DNA of 46,398 nt from Chloroflexota bacterium (GTDB lineage Archaea; Iainarchaeota; Iainarchaeia; Iainarchaeales; GCA-2688035). The stretch lies in assembly GCA_017610335.1 (NCBI GenBank), contig JAFCCG010000013.1, forward strand, positions 1-46,398, written 5' to 3'. The notes under the pieces were generated by a model. The model ran no database searches, had not been told where the DNA came from, and worked only from the letters and a program-made list of their open reading frames with translations. Every line of letters starts with the position of its first letter. The first letter of the stretch is position 1. Made by a program: the position numbers and the translations under genes. Below are positions 14,053-22,041 of this stretch, in pieces.

Positions 14053-15675
14053 ATGACCATTGAAGAGGATGCATACAGGTATGCTGTAAAAAATGCAAGT
14101 TTGCACAATGGCAAAGCAAGCTCTGGCGCAATTATGGGAAAAATCAAAGCACTTTACCCAAAGCTTGACATAAAAAAAACAATGGAAATTGCCCTTGAAG
14201 CCGTAAAAAAAGCAAACGGCCTTGAACCAGTTGAATTGAAGAAAGAATTTGAAAAATTTGAAAAACAAGGCTGGGAACTAAAGCCAAAAGAAAAAGAAGA
14301 AAAATTGCCAATGCTTGAATGGGCAAAAAAAGAAAAGGTTGTAACAAGATATGCACCAAATCCAAACGGACCATTTCATTTAGGAAATGCAAGAACAGCT
14401 GTGCTAAGCAAAGATTATGCAGAAAAGTATAATGGTAAATTTATTCTAAGATTTGATGATACAGATCCAAAAGTAAAAAAGCCAATAGCAAATGCAGAAG
14501 CCATTTTTAAGGAAGATCTGAATTGGCTTGGTTGTACTCCTGATGAAACATTTTTTGCATCAGACAGACTTGACATTTATTACAGTTACTTGAAAACCGC
14601 ATTGCAAAAAGGCTATGCATATATTTGCCAGTGCAAGTCAGAGGAATGGCGGGAAAAAATTAAGAAAAAAGAAGCATGCAAATGCCGTGAAATTAAACCA
14701 AGAAAACAGCACAAGCTTTTTGAACAAATGCTAAAAGGAGAAATAAAAGAGGGAACTGCCGTCATTCGTATCAAAACCGACCTTGAAAACAAAGACCCAA
14801 GTGTTAGAGACTGGTGGGCTGCAAAAATTGTGGACGAAGCAATTCATACAAATCCAAAAGCAATGGAAAAATATGTTTGGCCAAGCTACAATTTTGCCTC
14901 TGCAATAGATGACCACTTACTTAAAGTTACACTGATTATAAGAGGACAAGAACATGAGCAAAACAAAACCAAACAAGAATTTCTTTACAAGCATTTTGGA
15001 TGGGAATACCCGCACTGCTTTCATATAGGCAGGATTGGCTTGCCCGGATTGATGCTTAGCACAAGCAAAATAAAAGAAGGGATAGAAAAGGGCTTGTACT
15101 CCGGATGGGATGACCCAAGACTTGGTACAATTTGTGCTTTTAGAAGGCGCGGGTTTAAAGCAGAGGCATTGAAAGAAGCATTGTTTGATTTGGGCGTGAA
15201 CACAAACGATTCCACTATTCAATGGGCAAAATTAATTGACCTGAACAAAAAGCTAATTGAACCCGAAAGCGAGCGAATGGCATTTTTTGAAGAACCGTTA
15301 CAACTTGACGTCCATCTTGCACCAGAACAAAATGGAAAGCTTATTGTAAACAAAAAGGTTTTTGAAAAATTCAAAAAAGGCGATGTTATAAGACTAAGGC
15401 AGTTGTTTAATATAAAAATTACAAAAAAAGATTCTTTGCAGGTTTTTGCCGATTTTGTTGGAACAGCAAAAATAAATAAGCCAATTGTTGGATGGTTTAG
15501 AGAAAGAACAGATGTTGAAATTGTAATGGATGATAATTCAAAAAAACTAGGAATTGCAGATATGAAAATTGCAGGAAAAGAAAAAGGCGAAAGGGTTTAC
15601 TTTGACGGCCTTGGATTCTGTATTGTGGACAGCAAGGAAGAGAAAAAGGTTTTGCTGAGGTTTACGCACAAATAG
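14053..15675 (+). CDS. gltX: Glutamyl-tRNA synthetase (archaeal type)
   Basis: 540 residues. An N-terminal archaeal extension (~1-90) is followed by the class I catalytic core: YAPNPNGPFHLGNARTAVLS (HIGH-like), RFDDTDPKVKKP, CQCKSEEWREK, and LPGLMLSTSKIKEGI (KMSKS-like LSTSK). GluRS charges tRNA-Glu and, in archaea lacking GlnRS, usually also tRNA-Gln for later amidation by GatDE (known biology; not visible here). DDPRLGTICAFRRRGF is typical of this family. It heads an operon with the orphan gene at 15691. Confidence 0.94.
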   Translation: MTIEEDAYRYAVKNASLHNGKASSGAIMGKIKALYPKLDIKKTMEIALEAVKKANGLEPVELKKEFEKFEKQGWELKPKEKEEKLPMLEWAKKEKVVTRYAPNPNGPFHLGNARTAVLSKDYAEKYNGKFILRFDDTDPKVKKPIANAEAIFKEDLNWLGCTPDETFFASDRLDIYYSYLKTALQKGYAYICQCKSEEWREKIKKKEACKCREIKPRKQHKLFEQMLKGEIKEGTAVIRIKTDLENKDPSVRDWWAAKIVDEAIHTNPKAMEKYVWPSYNFASAIDDHLLKVTLIIRGQEHEQNKTKQEFLYKHFGWEYPHCFHIGRIGLPGLMLSTSKIKEGIEKGLYSGWDDPRLGTICAFRRRGFKAEALKEALFDLGVNTNDSTIQWAKLIDLNKKLIEPESERMAFFEEPLQLDVHLAPEQNGKLIVNKKVFEKFKKGDVIRLRQLFNIKITKKDSLQVFADFVGTAKINKPIVGWFRERTDVEIVMDDNSKKLGIADMKIAGKEKGERVYFDGLGFCIVDSKEEKKVLLRFTHK

Positions 15676-15690
15676 TATTAAGGTGATTAG

Positions 15691-16335
15691 ATGGCTATTG
15701 GATTAAGAAAACCTGTTTTGTTTTCTGTCGAGCATGAACCAAAAGAAGTAGAAAAAAGAATGGCAGAATTTAGGCAAGTTATTAAAGGCAAAAAAATTCT
15801 TTTCATTGAACTTACTTCTGAAGAAGTTTTTGAAACAGTTAAAAAAGATGTGATTAGGCATACAACCCTTGTTGGCGCTTTCCAAAGATTTGTATTTGAA
15901 GCAAACAAAACAGGCTTGAAGGTTGTTGGCTTAGACAATAAAAAAGACATAGATGAACTTATAGGGGCAGGAAATGCAGCAAGTATAATAGGCAGAGATA
16001 AAGAATGGGACTTTAGTAACGCAGAAAAAGCCAATTATTTAGCCTATAACAAAAGAGAAGGGAAATGGATAAGAAAACTTAAGACCGCCAACGAAACAGC
16101 AGTTATTGTAATGAATCCTGTTCATGCAAGTGAGATTGCAAAGAAGCTGAGGATTCCGAAAAATAATATTATTGGTAAGCTTCGGGAAAGACCATTGAAC
16201 AGAAAACTTGCAAAAACAGAAGCTATAAAGAGAAAAGCGAGAAAAGCAGAAGAAATGAGGAAAAAGGCAAGGCAGGCAGGGCAGGCAACAGGCTTTGAAA
16301 GAAGAAATTTGGCAAGGAAAAGGCGCGGGAAGTGA
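15691..16335 (+). CDS. Unrecognised protein, TIKI/TraB/EreA-like superfamily pattern
   Basis: 214 residues, preceded by AAGGTGATTAG and 15 nt after gltX. I do not recognise a named family. The layout resembles the TIKI/TraB/EreA-ChaN superfamily: an early VLFSVEHEP, then ILFIELTSEEVF, GLKVVGLDNKKD, an internal R-x-x-x-x-x-x-x-N-A helix, and AVIVMNPVHASEIAKKL near the end of the domain. This is a pattern judgement, not a search result. The last 45 residues (KRKARKAEEMRKKARQ...RRNLARKRRGK) are very basic, like the tail of the next gene. Possibly a metal-dependent hydrolase-like fold. Confidence 0.75.
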   Translation: MAIGLRKPVLFSVEHEPKEVEKRMAEFRQVIKGKKILFIELTSEEVFETVKKDVIRHTTLVGAFQRFVFEANKTGLKVVGLDNKKDIDELIGAGNAASIIGRDKEWDFSNAEKANYLAYNKREGKWIRKLKTANETAVIVMNPVHASEIAKKLRIPKNNIIGKLRERPLNRKLAKTEAIKRKARKAEEMRKKARQAGQATGFERRNLARKRRGK

Positions 16336-16342
16336 GAAAGGT

Positions 16343-17008
16343 ATGGCTGCAAAGAAGGAAAGGTGTGGGGCTTATGTAAAGCCTGGGCCGATAGAAGTGG
16401 ATAAAAAGGGCTTTAAGTCTGGTGAGTATATAATAAGCATTGGGAAATATGACAAAATCCTGCTGGAAAAAGGCGAAATGTTTACTTCAAGCCCTGAAAT
16501 AAGTAAAAGGATTGCAGCAATAAATGGAAAACATGAATTAAAGGGAAAAGTGCGCACTGGGTACATTAGATTCTTCACTTTTCTAGTTGGACCAAAAGTC
16601 GTCAGGATAGGGGGCTATTGGCCTTTTACAAGAAAAAGATATGAGGTACCTTTCGAATTAGGAAAAAAATTGAAGGGATTCGGCCTTGCTTCAAGGATAG
16701 ACCTAATGGTATTGAAAGACTTGAAGAAAAAGTTTCCTGGCCACAAGGTTGTTGTTCAGCCAGGTACTGCGCAAGGACCACTAAGGACACACTTAATAAA
16801 GAGGGGCAGCTATCAATTCGCAACAGATTTCATAAAGCCGTTTGAATTCCGAGAAGAAATTCAAAGAATTGCAGACTACGTTGGGCTAAAGGGAATGGAA
16901 AAAAGGGAAGGAAAATCAGGTGTGAAGAGGCTGCTTGCGGCAAGGAAAAAGGCCAGGGCAAGAAAGCAGGCTGGAGAGAAAAGGCAAGCAAGGAAAAGGC
17001 ACAAGTGA
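16343..17008 (+). CDS. Orphan paralog A of a tandem pair (possible GNAT-like fold)
   Basis: 221 residues from MAAKKERCGAYVKPG. It is clearly homologous to the gene at 17127: both start MAAKKER, share IGKYD, a K-G-x-x-F-x-S-x-P-x-IS-x-RIA block, G[FM]GLA-x-[RK]I-[DE]L-x-x-LKDL-x-KK-[FL]PG and EIQRI-x-D-x-VG, and end in a Lys/Arg-rich tail. The GFGLASRIDLMVLKDLKKKFPG segment with a later IKRGSYQF resembles acetyltransferase motif A and the closing strand of GNAT proteins, but this is weak. The track start (16295) is replaced by ATG 16343, eight bases after the previous stop. Confidence 0.78.
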   Translation: MAAKKERCGAYVKPGPIEVDKKGFKSGEYIISIGKYDKILLEKGEMFTSSPEISKRIAAINGKHELKGKVRTGYIRFFTFLVGPKVVRIGGYWPFTRKRYEVPFELGKKLKGFGLASRIDLMVLKDLKKKFPGHKVVVQPGTAQGPLRTHLIKRGSYQFATDFIKPFEFREEIQRIADYVGLKGMEKREGKSGVKRLLAARKKARARKQAGEKRQARKRHK

Positions 17009-17025
17009 GGAAAGGAGGGATGATT

Positions 17026-17097
17026 ATGGCAAAAATTGGAAGGAACAGAAGCCCGAATTCAAGGAAATGGAAACGGATAAAGCAGGAAAAGATTTGA
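17026..17097 (+). CDS. Possible 23-codon ORF upstream of paralog B
   Basis: MAKIGRNRSPNSRKWKRIKQEKI follows AAAGGAGGGATGATT, one of the strongest ribosome binding sites in the window. It ends 29 nt before paralog B, which lacks a good site itself. It may be a coupling leader peptide or the start of a frameshifted longer protein. I do not recognise it. Confidence 0.35.
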   Translation: MAKIGRNRSPNSRKWKRIKQEKI

Positions 17098-17126
17098 AGA
17101 CAGCGAATAGAAAAAGAGACAATTTT

Positions 17127-17798
17127 ATGGCAGCAAAAAAAGAGCGCTGGGGCGTATATATAGAGCTGGAATCAGCCGGCTTAGCTAGAGAAGCTGATGG
17201 AAGCGCGAGCACAATTTACAACTACAAAGTAATAATTGGGAAGTATGATAGGGAAAGCCTTAAGCCAGGGAAAGCCTTTGTTTCAAATCCAAAAATAAGC
17301 GTTAGAATTGCAAAAGTGCAAAAAATGCTGAATTTTAATGGAATGCTTCCCATAGGCAATATGTCTTTTTTGATAGAAAGAACAGGAAATCTAATTAAGG
17401 TCGGCAACTATTATCCCTTTTATCATTTCATGCTGGAGGGAAGCCCAAAAGGTTCTAATAAAAATCAGGATGCAAAAATATTCAAAATGCTTACTGGAAT
17501 GGGCCTTGCAAATAAAATAGAGCTAAGGGCATTAAAAGACCTGCAAAAGAAGCTCCCTGGATTTATGTATGTTCCAGGCAACAAGCACAATGATAAATCG
17601 CGCATCAGACAATTAGGGAACAGGGACAGTGAATTAAACAAGCCTGTGCCAATCCAGGCGGAAATACAGAGAATAGTCGACAGGGTTGGCGGATTTGCAA
17701 AGAAAAAAATGTGGCGAAGAAAGGCAAAAAGAAGAATTCTTGCCCCAATAAAGAAGGTCGCAGACTTTTTGAAAAACCGGCAGAAATCAAGAAAATAG
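17127..17798 (+). CDS. Orphan paralog B of a tandem pair (possible GNAT-like fold)
   Basis: 223 residues from MAAKKERWGVYIELE. Alignment by eye with the preceding gene supports this start over the long upstream frame of the track. Shared blocks are listed under paralog A. Divergence is substantial (many replacements between blocks), so the duplication is not recent. It has a central FNGMLPIGNMSFLIERTGNLIKVGNYYPFYHF segment matching GYIRFFTFLVGPKVVRIGGYWPF in A, and ends with a basic helical tail. Function unknown. It is the last gene before the L7Ae promoter. Confidence 0.78.
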   Translation: MAAKKERWGVYIELESAGLAREADGSASTIYNYKVIIGKYDRESLKPGKAFVSNPKISVRIAKVQKMLNFNGMLPIGNMSFLIERTGNLIKVGNYYPFYHFMLEGSPKGSNKNQDAKIFKMLTGMGLANKIELRALKDLQKKLPGFMYVPGNKHNDKSRIRQLGNRDSELNKPVPIQAEIQRIVDRVGGFAKKKMWRRKAKRRILAPIKKVADFLKNRQKSRK

Positions 17799-17822
17799 TT
17801 TAATTCAGGTGTTTTACTTAGC

Positions 17823-17925
17823 TTTTTAAACATTGCCAAGGGCAATTATTTCAGAGAAAAATTCTTTTTTCTGCCGATGAAAAATGAAACCGCTTTTTAA
17901 GGCGGTGGAGGAGGTGTAGCAGAAA
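17823..17925 (+). promoter_or_regulatory. Promoter and structured leader of the L7Ae operon
   Basis: A TATA box TTTTTAAA (17823-17830) predicts a start near 17850-17855. Three consecutive inverted repeats follow: ATTGCC-aag-GGCAAT (17832-17846), CAGAGAAAA-attc-TTTTTTCTG (17852-17873) and ACCGC-8 nt-GCGGT (17889-17906), then GGAGGAGGTG before the ATG. The first may be a DNA operator because it lies before the expected start; the other two can fold in the mRNA. L7Ae binds K-turn RNA and can bind its own mRNA in some archaea (established), but I could not draw a convincing K-turn here. Confidence 0.6.
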
Positions 17926-18291
17926 ATGACTAACTTAGTGAAATTTGAGGTTCCTGAGAAACTTATGCAGGAGCAGCTTGCCGTTGTTGAAAAAGCAAAA
18001 AGCAAGGGAAAAATAAAAATCGGAGTAAACGAAGTAACAAAAGCTATTGAACGAGGCGTTGCAAAGCTTGTGTTGATTGCACAGGATGTTAGCCCTCCGG
18101 AAATAGTAATGCATTTGCCTTTACTATGCAAGGAAAAAAATGTACCTGTTAGTGTTGTCCAAACCAAAAAGGCATTGGGTGAAAAAACAGGCATTGCAGT
18201 TAGCACTGCAGCAATCGCAATTCTTGACGAAGGCGATGCAAAAAAGGAGCTGGCTGAAGTGATAAAGAAAATCACTGAGCTAGCAAAGTAA
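17926..18291 (+). CDS. rpl7ae: Ribosomal protein L7Ae (eL8), K-turn-binding protein
   Basis: 121 residues. IKIGVNEVTKAIERGVAKLVLIAQDVSPPEIVMHLPLLCKEKNVPVSVVQTKKALGEKTGIAV is the L7Ae/L30e fold with the RNA-binding NEVTKAIERG motif. Besides the 50S subunit, archaeal L7Ae is a component of box C/D and H/ACA RNPs and of RNase P. It heads the conserved L7Ae-eS28-eL24-ndk cluster. The start is set by GAGGAGGTGTAGCAGAAAATG. Confidence 0.97.
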   Translation: MTNLVKFEVPEKLMQEQLAVVEKAKSKGKIKIGVNEVTKAIERGVAKLVLIAQDVSPPEIVMHLPLLCKEKNVPVSVVQTKKALGEKTGIAVSTAAIAILDEGDAKKELAEVIKKITELAK

Positions 18292-18303
18292 GGTGGTTTA
18301 ATA

Positions 18304-18510
18304 ATGGATGCGGGAACACCAGCGGAAGTTGTTGAAATAGTAAAAAAGACAGGCGTTCACGGAGAAGTAACGCAGGTCTTGTGCAAAATCCTCGAAGGCA
18401 TTGAAAAAGGCCGTGTAAAAAGGAGAAATTGCAAAGGCAATGTACAAAAAGGAGACGTCTTGATTCTCTTAAATACTGAAAGAGAAGCCAAGGAAATAAA
18501 AACAAGGTAA
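18304..18510 (+). CDS. rps28e: 30S ribosomal protein eS28
   Basis: 68 residues. [61 protein letters not shown] matches the OB-fold eS28, ending in the typical E-x-E-A-x-x-I pattern. It lies near the mRNA exit channel. It sits between L7Ae and eL24, the standard archaeal order. The start follows AAGGTGGTTTAATA. Confidence 0.96.
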   Translation: MDAGTPAEVVEIVKKTGVHGEVTQVLCKILEGIEKGRVKRRNCKGNVQKGDVLILLNTEREAKEIKTR

Positions 18511-18528
18511 TGGGAGAGTGTTGGAAAA

Positions 18529-18813
18529 ATGGCAGAATGTTCTTTTTGCGGAGAAAAAATTAAGCCAGGAACAGGTTTCTTGTATGTGAAAAAAGATGGC
18601 ACAGCCTTTTTTTTCTGTAGCAGAAAATGTGAAAAAAATTTGCTAAAACTTAAAAGAAAGCCTATTGCCACAAAGTGGACAAATGCATATATCCATGTCA
18701 AAGAATTAAACAAGGCAGGATTAAAGAAAGTTAAAAAAGTAAATGTTGTAGAAAAGAAGGAAAAGCCAACAAAAGTAAAAAAGAAAAAAGTTAGGAAAAA
18801 GAAAAAGAGGTGA
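18529..18813 (+). CDS. rpl24e: 50S ribosomal protein eL24 with Lys-rich C-terminal extension
   Basis: 94 residues. AECSFCGEKIKPGTGFLYVKKDGTAFFFCSRKCEKNLLKLKRKPIATKWTNAY contains the four zinc-ligand cysteines (CSFC and CSRKC) of eL24. Typical archaeal eL24 ends about here; the last ~30 residues (KKVKKVNVVEKKEKPTKVKKKKVRKKKKR) are a basic extension. It is part of the L7Ae-ndk cluster. Confidence 0.95.
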   Translation: MAECSFCGEKIKPGTGFLYVKKDGTAFFFCSRKCEKNLLKLKRKPIATKWTNAYIHVKELNKAGLKKVKKVNVVEKKEKPTKVKKKKVRKKKKR

Positions 18814-18819
18814 ATAGGA

Positions 18820-19299
18820 ATGCGGCAGACTCTAGTAATCATAAAACCCGATGCAGTAAACAGATGCCTTACAGGCAAAGTAATTCAAAGATTTGAAGAA
18901 AAAGGATTACAAATAAAAGCAATGAAAATGGAGCTGCTGCAACCCTATGTTCTCAAAGAACACTACGCCCACCACAAGGACAAAAAATTCTTTGAGGGCC
19001 TCATAAAATATATGACCAGCATTCCAAGCATTTTAATAATCTTGGAAGGCAAAGACGCCGTTTCTGTGATAAGAAAAATGGTTGGTTCAACCCAGGGAAG
19101 GGACGCAGAATCTGGAACAATAAGAGGCGACTATAGTGTAAGCAATCAGTCAAACATAGTTCATGCTTCTGAAAATGAGGAAGAGGCAAAAAAGGAAATT
19201 GCAAGATTTTTCAAAAAAGAAGAAATCTACGAATATCAAAAAATGAACTTTGACTGGATTTACAGCAGAGACGAAACATATATGGAAAAAGAAAAGTGA
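18820..19299 (+). CDS. ndk: Nucleoside diphosphate kinase
   Basis: 159 residues. QTLVIIKPDAVNRCLTGKVIQRFEEKGL is the N-terminal KPDA motif, and GTIRGDYSVSNQSNIVHASENEEEA includes the catalytic histidine (NIVHAS). It transfers phosphate from ATP to NDPs to supply NTPs and dNTPs. Its position after eL24 is conserved in archaea. It adjoins a dUTPase here. That is of interest because adk and cmk are missing from their usual positions in this window. Confidence 0.96.
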   Translation: MRQTLVIIKPDAVNRCLTGKVIQRFEEKGLQIKAMKMELLQPYVLKEHYAHHKDKKFFEGLIKYMTSIPSILIILEGKDAVSVIRKMVGSTQGRDAESGTIRGDYSVSNQSNIVHASENEEEAKKEIARFFKKEEIYEYQKMNFDWIYSRDETYMEKEK

Positions 19300-19316
19300 T
19301 TTGGAAAAGTGTTTGA

Positions 19317-19748
19317 ATGAAACTAAAGGTAAAAAAAATTCATGAAGATGCAAAAATTCCAGCATATGCTCACGAAGGCGACAGTGGAATGGATCTTTAC
19401 TCTGTAGAAGAAACAATACTGCAGCCAGGTGAAACAAAACTTGTAAAAACAGGGTTACAGATTGCTATTCAAAAAGGATTTGAAGCACAAGTAAGACCAA
19501 AATCAGGTTTGGCAGCAAAGTTTGGAATAACTGTTTTGAATACTCCAGGAACAGTTGATTCAGGATACAGAGGAGAAGTAATAGTTATTCTTGTAAATCA
19601 TGGAAAAGAAGAATACAAAGTTGAAAAAGGAAAAAAGATTGCACAAATGGTAATTGCAAAAGTCGAAGAAGCCGAGATTGAAGAAACCTTTGACCTGGAT
19701 GAGACAACAAGAAAAGACGGTGGATTTGGCAGTACAGGACTGAATTAA
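19317..19748 (+). CDS. dut: dUTP diphosphatase (trimeric dUTPase)
   Basis: 143 residues with the dUTPase motifs in order: 1 AHEGDSGMDLYS, 2 VRPKSGLAAKFGI, 3 NTPGTVDSGYRGEVIVIL, 4 KGKKIAQMVI, 5 RKDGGFGSTGL. It hydrolyses dUTP to dUMP and PPi, limiting uracil in DNA and feeding dTMP synthesis. Insertion between ndk and aIF5B is not the most common arrangement and groups two nucleotide-pool enzymes. The start ATG lies 17 nt after ndk. Confidence 0.96.
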   Translation: MKLKVKKIHEDAKIPAYAHEGDSGMDLYSVEETILQPGETKLVKTGLQIAIQKGFEAQVRPKSGLAAKFGITVLNTPGTVDSGYRGEVIVILVNHGKEEYKVEKGKKIAQMVIAKVEEAEIEETFDLDETTRKDGGFGSTGLN

Positions 19749-19763
19749 AGCAAAGGGATTTGT

Positions 19764-21542
19764 ATGAAAACAAGACAGCCAATTATAACGGTTTTAGGTC
19801 ACGTCGACCATGGCAAAACAAAATTGCTGGACAAAATCAGAGGCACCACTATTGCAGAAAAAGAAGCAGGTGCGATAACACAGCATATTGGTGCAACACA
19901 AATGCCAATAGACCTGATTAAAAAAATTGCAGGAAAATTAATGAAACAATACGGCTTTGATGTAGACCTTCCAGGACTTTTATTTATTGATACACCAGGA
20001 CACGAAGCATTCACTTCATTAAGAGAAAGAGGCGGAAGCATTGCAGACCTTGCAGTACTCGTTGTTGATATAACACAGGGATTACAACCTCAGACAATTG
20101 AAGCAATAAGCATACTAAAAACATTCAAGACACCGTTCATTGTTGCAGCTAATAAAATTGATCTAATACAAGGCTGGAAAAGTGAAGAAGGAGAATTTTC
20201 TGCAAACCTGAAAAAACAGGATAAAAAAGCAGAAGATTTTGTTGACGAAAAAATTTACATACTTATGGGGAAATTACACGAACAAGGATTTCAAAGCGAA
20301 AGATTTGACAGATGCAACGATTTCCACAAACAAATTCCAATTGTGCCAATCAGTGCAAAGACAGGTGAAGGTCTGCCGGAATTATTGATGTTTTTAACAG
20401 GACTAAGTCAAAAATTCCTCGAAAACAAACTTTTAATTGACGATGAAGAAGCAGGCAAGGGGACAATTCTTGAAGTAAAAGAAGAAAAGGGACTTGGAAA
20501 AACAATTGACGTAATTCTTTACAGTGGAGTACTAAGACTAAATGACAAAATTGTTCTTGGAGGAAGAAAAAACGTAATTGAAACAAAAATAAGAGCATTG
20601 CTTATGCCAAAACCGTTGCAGGAAATCAGAGGAAATTCTGCAGAAAAATTTTTAAAGGTTAAAGAAGTACACGCGGCCGCAGGAATAAAAATCGCGGCAC
20701 CAGGATTAGAAGATGCGCTTGCTGGAAGCCCGATACTTGTTGAAAAAGGTTTAGAAGAAAAAGCAGCAATTGAAAAAGAAATTGCCTCAGTAAAAAGAGA
20801 AACAAACACAATTGGACCAGTGCTCAAAGCAGATACACTTGGAAGCCTTGAAGCAATGATTGTATTGCTTGAAAATGAAGCAAAGTTAAAACCAAAAAGT
20901 GCAGATGTTGGCGAAGTTACAAGAAGAGATGTAATGGAAGCTGTTGCAGAAAAAGAAAAAGACGAATTAATGGCAGTTGTTTTTGCATTCAACGTAAAAA
21001 TAGAGGATTCTGCAAAAGCAGAAGCAGAAAAGCACAAAATTCCAATATTTGCAGGAAAAATCGTATACAAAATTATTGAAGATTACAATGAATGGTTAAA
21101 GGAAAAGCAAGAAGAACAAAAAATGGAAAAACTTGCAAAAGTTACAATGCCTGTAAAGATGAGATTTATGCAAGGGTGTATATTCAGACATAGCAAGCCG
21201 GCAGTTATAGGTGTAAAAATCCTTGAAGGAAAACTTAAGCCAGGCATAAAAATGCTGAATGAAAAAGGAACAATTGTTGGAACAATTTCAGGAATTCAAA
21301 TACAAGGCAAAAGCATTGAAAAGGCAATAAAAGGACAGGAAGTTGCCATATCAATAAGCGGAACAGTAGCGATTGTCGGAAGAAACATTCAGGAGAACCA
21401 TTTTCTTTACTCGTATATTCCAAACAGACAGTTCCCCGAACTTAACCAAATGAACAATTATTTTAATCTGGATGAACAGGAATTGATTGAAGAAATTCAC
21501 GAACTGGAGAAAAAAACAGTAAAAGAAAAGGAGGCTGAATAA
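19764..21542 (+). CDS. infB: Translation initiation factor aIF5B
   Basis: 592 residues. The GTPase domain shows G1 GHVDHGKTKLLDKIRGT, DTPGHEAFTSLRERGG (G3) and NKIDLI (G4). It is followed by beta-barrel domain II, domain III, and the C-terminal barrel with the PVKMRFMQGCIFRHSKPAVIGV segment. It promotes subunit joining at initiation. No intein interrupts G1. Position after ndk/dut and before eS6 matches archaeal gene order. Confidence 0.96.
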   Translation: MKTRQPIITVLGHVDHGKTKLLDKIRGTTIAEKEAGAITQHIGATQMPIDLIKKIAGKLMKQYGFDVDLPGLLFIDTPGHEAFTSLRERGGSIADLAVLVVDITQGLQPQTIEAISILKTFKTPFIVAANKIDLIQGWKSEEGEFSANLKKQDKKAEDFVDEKIYILMGKLHEQGFQSERFDRCNDFHKQIPIVPISAKTGEGLPELLMFLTGLSQKFLENKLLIDDEEAGKGTILEVKEEKGLGKTIDVILYSGVLRLNDKIVLGGRKNVIETKIRALLMPKPLQEIRGNSAEKFLKVKEVHAAAGIKIAAPGLEDALAGSPILVEKGLEEKAAIEKEIASVKRETNTIGPVLKADTLGSLEAMIVLLENEAKLKPKSADVGEVTRRDVMEAVAEKEKDELMAVVFAFNVKIEDSAKAEAEKHKIPIFAGKIVYKIIEDYNEWLKEKQEEQKMEKLAKVTMPVKMRFMQGCIFRHSKPAVIGVKILEGKLKPGIKMLNEKGTIVGTISGIQIQGKSIEKAIKGQEVAISISGTVAIVGRNIQENHFLYSYIPNRQFPELNQMNNYFNLDEQELIEEIHELEKKTVKEKEAE

Positions 21543-21544
21543 AA

Positions 21545-22036
21545 ATGAAGCTTGTTATATCAGATAAAAAAACAGGAAAAGCTTACAACAAAAAAACAGA
21601 AGAAGATGTTTTTCTCAATAAAAAAGTAGGCGAAGAAGTTGACTTAGGTGTTGTAGGGCTTACCGGCTTCAAAGCAAAGATTACAGGCGGAAGCGACAAA
21701 CAGGGCTTTCCAATGAAATCAAGCATTGAAGGACAGACAAGAAGAAAAATCCTTGTAAAAAAAGGAGTTGGAGTTAACCTGAAAGAAAAAGGAAAAATTG
21801 TCAGAAAAAACATGAGAGGAAATACCGTTGGCAAAGACATTATCCAAATTAATCTTGTAATAACAAAACAAGGTGACAAACCAATAAACGATTTTATAAA
21901 ACCTGTTGAAACAAAAAAAGAAAAAGAGATAAAAGAAAGTGCAAAAGAAAGAATGATAAAACAAAGCCTTGAAAACGTTGGCAATATAGAGCTAGCTGAA
22001 GAGGCCAAAAACATAAAAGGAAAAATAAGAGGTTAA
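21545..22036 (+). CDS. rps6e: 30S ribosomal protein eS6 (S6e)
   Basis: 163 residues. KLVISDKKTGKAYNKKTEEDVFLNKKVGEEVDLGVVGLTGFKAKITGGSDKQGFPMKSSIEGQTRRKIL is the conserved eS6 core (GGSDKQGFPMK). The C-terminal ~40 residues are a helical, charged extension. It starts 3 nt after aIF5B with AAGGAGGCTGAATAAAAATG and leads into aIF2-gamma, the standard archaeal pair. Confidence 0.95.
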   Translation: MKLVISDKKTGKAYNKKTEEDVFLNKKVGEEVDLGVVGLTGFKAKITGGSDKQGFPMKSSIEGQTRRKILVKKGVGVNLKEKGKIVRKNMRGNTVGKDIIQINLVITKQGDKPINDFIKPVETKKEKEIKESAKERMIKQSLENVGNIELAEEAKNIKGKIRG

Positions 22037-22041
22037 AAAAC

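Noticed and set aside
17874-17925. K-turn in the L7Ae leader
   Set aside because: GATGA and GGAGGA stretches occur, but I could not place tandem sheared G-A pairs with the required 3-nt bulge and flanking stems.
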